Positions 6,967 through 9,419 of a stretch of 9,419 bases of DNA are shown piece after piece. Positions within the stretch are counted from its first letter, which is position 1, and every line of letters begins with the position of its first letter. The notes under the pieces were generated by a model. It did not search any database and was not told where the DNA came from. It saw nothing but the letters and a program-made list of their open reading frames with translations. The translations under genes were made by a program, and so were the position numbers. This DNA is from Roseovarius sp. UBA3070. Its GTDB lineage: Bacteria; Pseudomonadota; Alphaproteobacteria; Rhodobacterales; Rhodobacteraceae. The stretch is taken from NCBI GenBank assembly GCA_002366775.1, contig DFBW01000186.1, positions 4,799 through 14,217 of the forward strand, given 5' to 3'.

Positions 6967-7021
6967 TGCCTCCGGCGGGGATATTTAGAGCAAGAAGATG
7001 ATGAGGGCCACGCCGGAGGTA
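6967..7021. repeat. Large CCTCCGGCG / CGCCGGAGG inverted repeat between convergent genes
   Basis: Arms CCTCCGGCG (6969-6977) and CGCCGGAGG (7011-7019) are perfect reverse complements, extended outward by a G-U and a T-A pair to 11 bp, with a 33-nt loop. The right arm lies 4-6 bases beyond the mttB stop, so the element is placed to end mttB transcription and could act in both directions. The plus-strand pattern CCTCCGGCGGGGATATTT followed by an A/G-rich run resembles an intergenic motif that I recall as very common in Rhodobacteraceae genomes; that recollection was not checked. Confidence 0.6.
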
Positions 7022-7025
7022 AGCA

Positions 7026-8576
7026 TTATGCAGGCAGGTGGATGTTGAAGGCCTTCCTGATCTGGCCATCCAGCATCGGGTCAAACCGGGCGCGGGAGCG
7101 CTCGCTGAGGATTTCCTCTTTGCGTGCTGTGGCTTTGGTCACCAGATTGGGTTTGCCGATTTCGGCCCATTCCTTGGGGGAGGTGCGATCGCCCAGGGCC
7201 GGGTAGACGTAATCTGATTGCATGCGCGCCAGCGTTTCATCGGTGCCTAAATAGTGGCCCGGTCCGTTCAGGCAGACATCGCGGATTTGCTCTAGTGCCA
7301 ATGTGTCGTCATCCACCTCAACGCCGCGTACGCAGCGCATGGCGTGGCCGATCAGGTCATTCCCTAGGATCAGGCTTTCGTGGCAAAAACCAAGCAGCGA
7401 GGCGTGCATGCCAGCGGCTTCATACACCATATTGACGCCCGACAGACCGGCCAGAACATTGGTGCACATTTGTTCCCAACCGGCTTGCATATCAGGCATT
7501 TTGCTGTCGGATGCACCTGCGGCGGCCCCGCCCGGCACGTTGTAGAACTGGTGCATCTGCGCACAGCCCGCAGTGAGCAAGGCCTGTTCAGCCGACCCGA
7601 TCGACATCGCCCCAGAGCGCAGGTCCAGCCCAAAGGGCCAAGTGCCAAAGATGGCCGGGTGGCCCGGTTGCACGGCGTTGACATAAACCAGCCCGGCCAG
7701 ACATTCAGCACAGGCCTGCGCGATGGCGCCTGCGATGGTGGAGGGGTTTGTGGCCCCCGCCATGCCCGCCGACAACAGCAACACCGGCATGCCACCTTTG
7801 ATGCATTCCTCCATCACCTCACAGGATTCGGTGGCGAATTTCATGGGGGGAACAACAAAGCAAATGGAGCTGCTCATGAAAGGGCGGTCGCGCCATTTGT
7901 CTTCGCCACCTGCAATCATATGCAGCATGTCCAATGCGGGTTTTACGTGGTGTGGTTCGCTGAAGGATGTTCCGATGTGTTTTAGGGTGCCGGCCGCGCT
8001 GGCATAGACTGTGTTCAGGTCCATTTCCATATTGTCGGTGATGTCGCGGCACACCATTGGGCGTTGCAGAAAGTGGACATTATCCAGCACATCGCAAATG
8101 CGCGCGGCGTCATGCAGGTCCTGTACGGTGCTTTCGCGGTATTCATTGCCCGCGACATCCACCACATGCACAGCCGCCCCGGCGGTGCCATAGTGCACGC
8201 GTGCGCCAGAGAGCGTCAGATCATAGTGCGGATCACGAGCACACAGCGTGATTGAGCGGTTGGCCTTGGCCAGCATATCTTCGATCAATGCGCGGGGAAA
8301 TCGGATGCGGCCATCATCGCCCAGGATCGCTCCGGCGCCTGTCAGGTATTCTACCCCGCTGGGCGGGGCGTCGGCCATGCCGATCTGTTCCAGCGCATCC
8401 AGAGCGGTTTGATGAATGCGTTCCATGTCGCCCTGGGTCAGGGGGCGGAAGGTGCCGCCCTCCATGCCAGGGCGGATGGAGCGTTGATCTTCGCTAGGGG
8501 CGGCGGAACGCAGGGCTTTGCGGGCGGCACGGCCGCCTGAGCGGCGGGACGGAGAAGCTGTCATGTGGTTGGTCAT
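7026..8576 (-). CDS. MttB-family (trimethylamine methyltransferase-like) corrinoid methyltransferase, non-pyrrolysine type
   Basis: The 516-residue product is full length for the MttB family, TIM-barrel enzymes that move a methyl group from a methylated amine to a corrinoid protein. Visible blocks: an alphaproteobacterial-style N-terminus RRSGGRAARKALR (11-23), HYGTAGAAVHVVD (128-140), HIGTSFSEPHH (200-210), PGHPAIFGTWP (304-314) and SDSKMPDMQAGWE (356-368). The frame has no internal TAG, so the pyrrolysine of archaeal MttB is absent; related enzymes such as MtgB use glycine betaine. The true substrate could be glycine betaine, another betaine or carnitine. No corrinoid protein or its reactivase is in the window. 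The first ATG is at 8576; the ATG at 8564 (MTASPSRRSGG) fits my memory of homologue N-termini as well or better, and neither has a strong ribosome binding site. A palindrome lies upstream. Confidence 0.9.
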   Translation of the reverse strand: MTNHMTASPSRRSGGRAARKALRSAAPSEDQRSIRPGMEGGTFRPLTQGDMERIHQTALDALEQIGMADAPPSGVEYLTGAGAILGDDGRIRFPRALIEDMLAKANRSITLCARDPHYDLTLSGARVHYGTAGAAVHVVDVAGNEYRESTVQDLHDAARICDVLDNVHFLQRPMVCRDITDNMEMDLNTVYASAAGTLKHIGTSFSEPHHVKPALDMLHMIAGGEDKWRDRPFMSSSICFVVPPMKFATESCEVMEECIKGGMPVLLLSAGMAGATNPSTIAGAIAQACAECLAGLVYVNAVQPGHPAIFGTWPFGLDLRSGAMSIGSAEQALLTAGCAQMHQFYNVPGGAAAGASDSKMPDMQAGWEQMCTNVLAGLSGVNMVYEAAGMHASLLGFCHESLILGNDLIGHAMRCVRGVEVDDDTLALEQIRDVCLNGPGHYLGTDETLARMQSDYVYPALGDRTSPKEWAEIGKPNLVTKATARKEEILSERSRARFDPMLDGQIRKAFNIHLPA

Positions 8577-8598
8577 CCTGTGGTGGACTGTCGAAGGT

Positions 8599-8626
8599 AA
8601 GAGAGGTCACGACGTGATGCTCTCTT
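8599..8626. promoter_or_regulatory. Operator-like imperfect palindrome upstream of the MttB-like gene
   Basis: AAGAGAG (8599-8605) and CTCTCTT (8620-8626) are perfect reverse complements. Nested within them TCAC (8607-8610) and GTGA (8614-8617) are also perfect around GAC. The total is 11 symmetric base pairs with a small asymmetry (one base on one side, two on the other). It lies 23 bp upstream of the 8576 ATG. This is where a repressor operator overlapping the promoter, or a leader-RNA hairpin, would sit. No promoter boxes of good quality could be picked out around it. Confidence 0.45.
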
Positions 8627-8814
8627 GGGGTCGTCCACGCGCAGCCCGGCCCCGCTGGGCGCCGATGGTCCGCACAATCACAGCAATTTTGCAAATCGGC
8701 GTCATGGCCGCTCTCCGAAAAAACTGAGATCAGCCTTGCTGTACAGAAGGTAAAGTCTGTTCTGTTTGCGACGCCAGGTCTGAAAGCGACCAGAAGTTGC
8801 CAATTTTATGGGGC

Positions 8815-8832
8815 GTGGGGGTATGCCCCCAT
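8815..8832 (-). terminator. Hairpin at the end of the aminotransferase gene
   Basis: TGGGGG (8816-8821) and CCCCCA (8826-8831) form a perfect 6-bp stem with loop TATG, touching the stop codon; a G-U pair (8815/8832) may extend it. An alternative stem pairs the ATGGGG at 8808-8813 with the CCCCAT at 8827-8832. In the direction of the aminotransferase transcript there is no proper U run, only an A/T-rich TAAAATT, so it is a weak terminator candidate. The rest of the 8577-8831 spacer shows no gene. Confidence 0.35.
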
Positions 8833-9419
8833 CACAAGGCGCATGTGCGGGCCAGATCGAGAAGCTGTGCAACAGCGGCCTCTAACCTGTCATCGGCCAC
8901 AGTCAGGGCCACGCGCACATGGCCTGCCGCTGCCTCACCAAAGCTCTCGCCGGGCATGACGGCCACATGGTGGGTGTCGAGCAATTTAGTGGCGAATGCC
9001 TCGCCACTCAGGCCGGTGGCGCGAATATCCAGCATGATATACATCGCCCCATCAGCCGGGATGGCACGCACCACGTTTTGGCGCGCCACCTGCGCCAACA
9101 CCAGATCGCGGCGTCGGCGGAACGGTTCGGCAATGCGGGCCTCAAATGCCGCGTCTTGTGTCAGGGCAAAGCAGGCGGCCTCTTGCACAAAACCGGGAAC
9201 GCCGTAGGTGGTGTTGGTCATCAGATCGCCCATGCGCTGTATCGCGTCCTCTGGGCCCACGACCCAGCCAATACGGCTGCCGGTCATGGCGTGGGATTTC
9301 GACAATGAGCCGATAACCAGCGTGCACTCGCCCATGCCGGGCAGGGCGCGCGGGGTGATATGTGTGCCCTTCCACAGTTGGGTGTCATACACTTCGTCTG
9401 AAATCAGCCAAATGTCGTG
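8832..9419 (-). CDS. Class I/II PLP-dependent aminotransferase (5' partial)
   Basis: The frame runs off the window end; the visible 195 residues are the C-terminal half. It is a fold-type I pyridoxal-phosphate enzyme that exchanges amino groups between an amino acid and a keto acid. In window numbering, ISDEVY holds the PLP-ring-binding Asp8 and Tyr11, SLSKSHAMTGSRIGW holds the Schiff-base Lys41 and the phosphate-binding Arg49, VMPGESFG is the conserved C-domain turn, and GHVRVALT holds Arg169, the expected substrate alpha-carboxylate ligand. These match the aspartate-aminotransferase-like subgroup, but substrate specificity cannot be read from this half. An internal ATG at 9392 is not the start, because the upstream codons HDIWLISDEV belong to the conserved domain. 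Same strand as the MttB-like gene, 255 bp upstream of it. Confidence 0.93.
   Translation of the reverse strand, partial: HDIWLISDEVYDTQLWKGTHITPRALPGMGECTLVIGSLSKSHAMTGSRIGWVVGPEDAIQRMGDLMTNTTYGVPGFVQEAACFALTQDAAFEARIAEPFRRRRDLVLAQVARQNVVRAIPADGAMYIMLDIRATGLSGEAFATKLLDTHHVAVMPGESFGEAAAGHVRVALTVADDRLEAAVAQLLDLARTCAL

Noticed and set aside
7026..8576. A pyrrolysine (amber) codon in the MttB-like gene
   Set aside because: The frame is uninterrupted from start to the terminal TAA, so there is no TAG to read through.
8518..8727. 69-codon plus-strand open frame over the mttB start and leader
   Set aside because: Antisense to the MttB-like N-terminus, Arg/Trp-rich, no ribosome binding site. It also spans the palindrome at 8599-8626.
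1..9419. CRISPR array, tRNA/rRNA genes, insertion sequence, toxin-antitoxin or phage genes
   Set aside because: No regularly spaced direct repeats, no tRNA-like cloverleaf or rRNA sequence, no transposase or integrase motifs were seen in any reading frame or spacer.

Overview
The window looks like chromosomal DNA from an alphaproteobacterium, most likely a marine Rhodobacteraceae (Roseobacter-group) species. The basis is the GC-rich codon usage, the alphaproteobacterial flavour of the phosphoglycerate kinase motifs ([19 protein letters not shown]), a non-pyrrolysine MttB-family methyltransferase of the kind common in roseobacters, and a CCTCCGGCG-type inverted repeat that I recall as frequent between genes in this family. 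No database search was possible, so the taxonomy is an inference.

Layout. (1) 1-2271, plus: the C-terminal ~85% of an assimilatory nitrate reductase catalytic subunit (NasA), cut by the window start. (2) 2272-2636: a noncoding stretch between convergent genes, rich in inverted repeats and ending in a hairpin directly behind pgk. (3) 2637-3827, minus: pgk, glycolytic/gluconeogenic phosphoglycerate kinase. (4) 3828-3956: a 129-bp divergent promoter region. (5) 3957-5781, plus: a tightly packed three-gene unit of a cytoplasmic cyclophilin, a periplasmic cyclophilin overlapping it by 8 bp, and a DUF4336 protein whose ATG abuts the previous stop codon. (6) 5875-6852, plus: a secreted DUF3179 protein with its own strong ribosome binding site. 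(7) 6853-7025: a convergent intergenic region with a T-tract terminator and a large inverted repeat. (8) 7026-8576, minus: an MttB-like methyltransferase. (9) 8577-8831: an intergenic region with an operator-like palindrome close to the mttB start and a hairpin at its far end. (10) 8832-9419, minus: the C-terminal half of a class I/II PLP aminotransferase, cut by the window end.

How the genes relate. NasA feeds nitrate nitrogen into assimilation; its electron-transfer partners and nitrite reductase would lie off the left edge. Pgk is housekeeping central carbon metabolism. The two cyclophilins look like a local duplication in which one copy acquired a signal peptide, giving proline isomerases on both sides of the inner membrane. 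The MttB-like protein probably demethylates a methylated (quaternary) amine through a corrinoid protein that is not in the window; the aminotransferase on the same strand may be in a related nitrogen pathway, but the 255-bp gap argues against tight coupling.

Nothing here is a recognisable mobile element, CRISPR array, RNA gene or defence system. The observations most worth a second look are RNA/DNA structures: a 16-bp hairpin just inside the DUF4336 start, a palindrome in the mttB leader, and the inverted-repeat-rich nasA-pgk spacer. The roles of the MttB-like, DUF4336 and DUF3179 proteins are also open.
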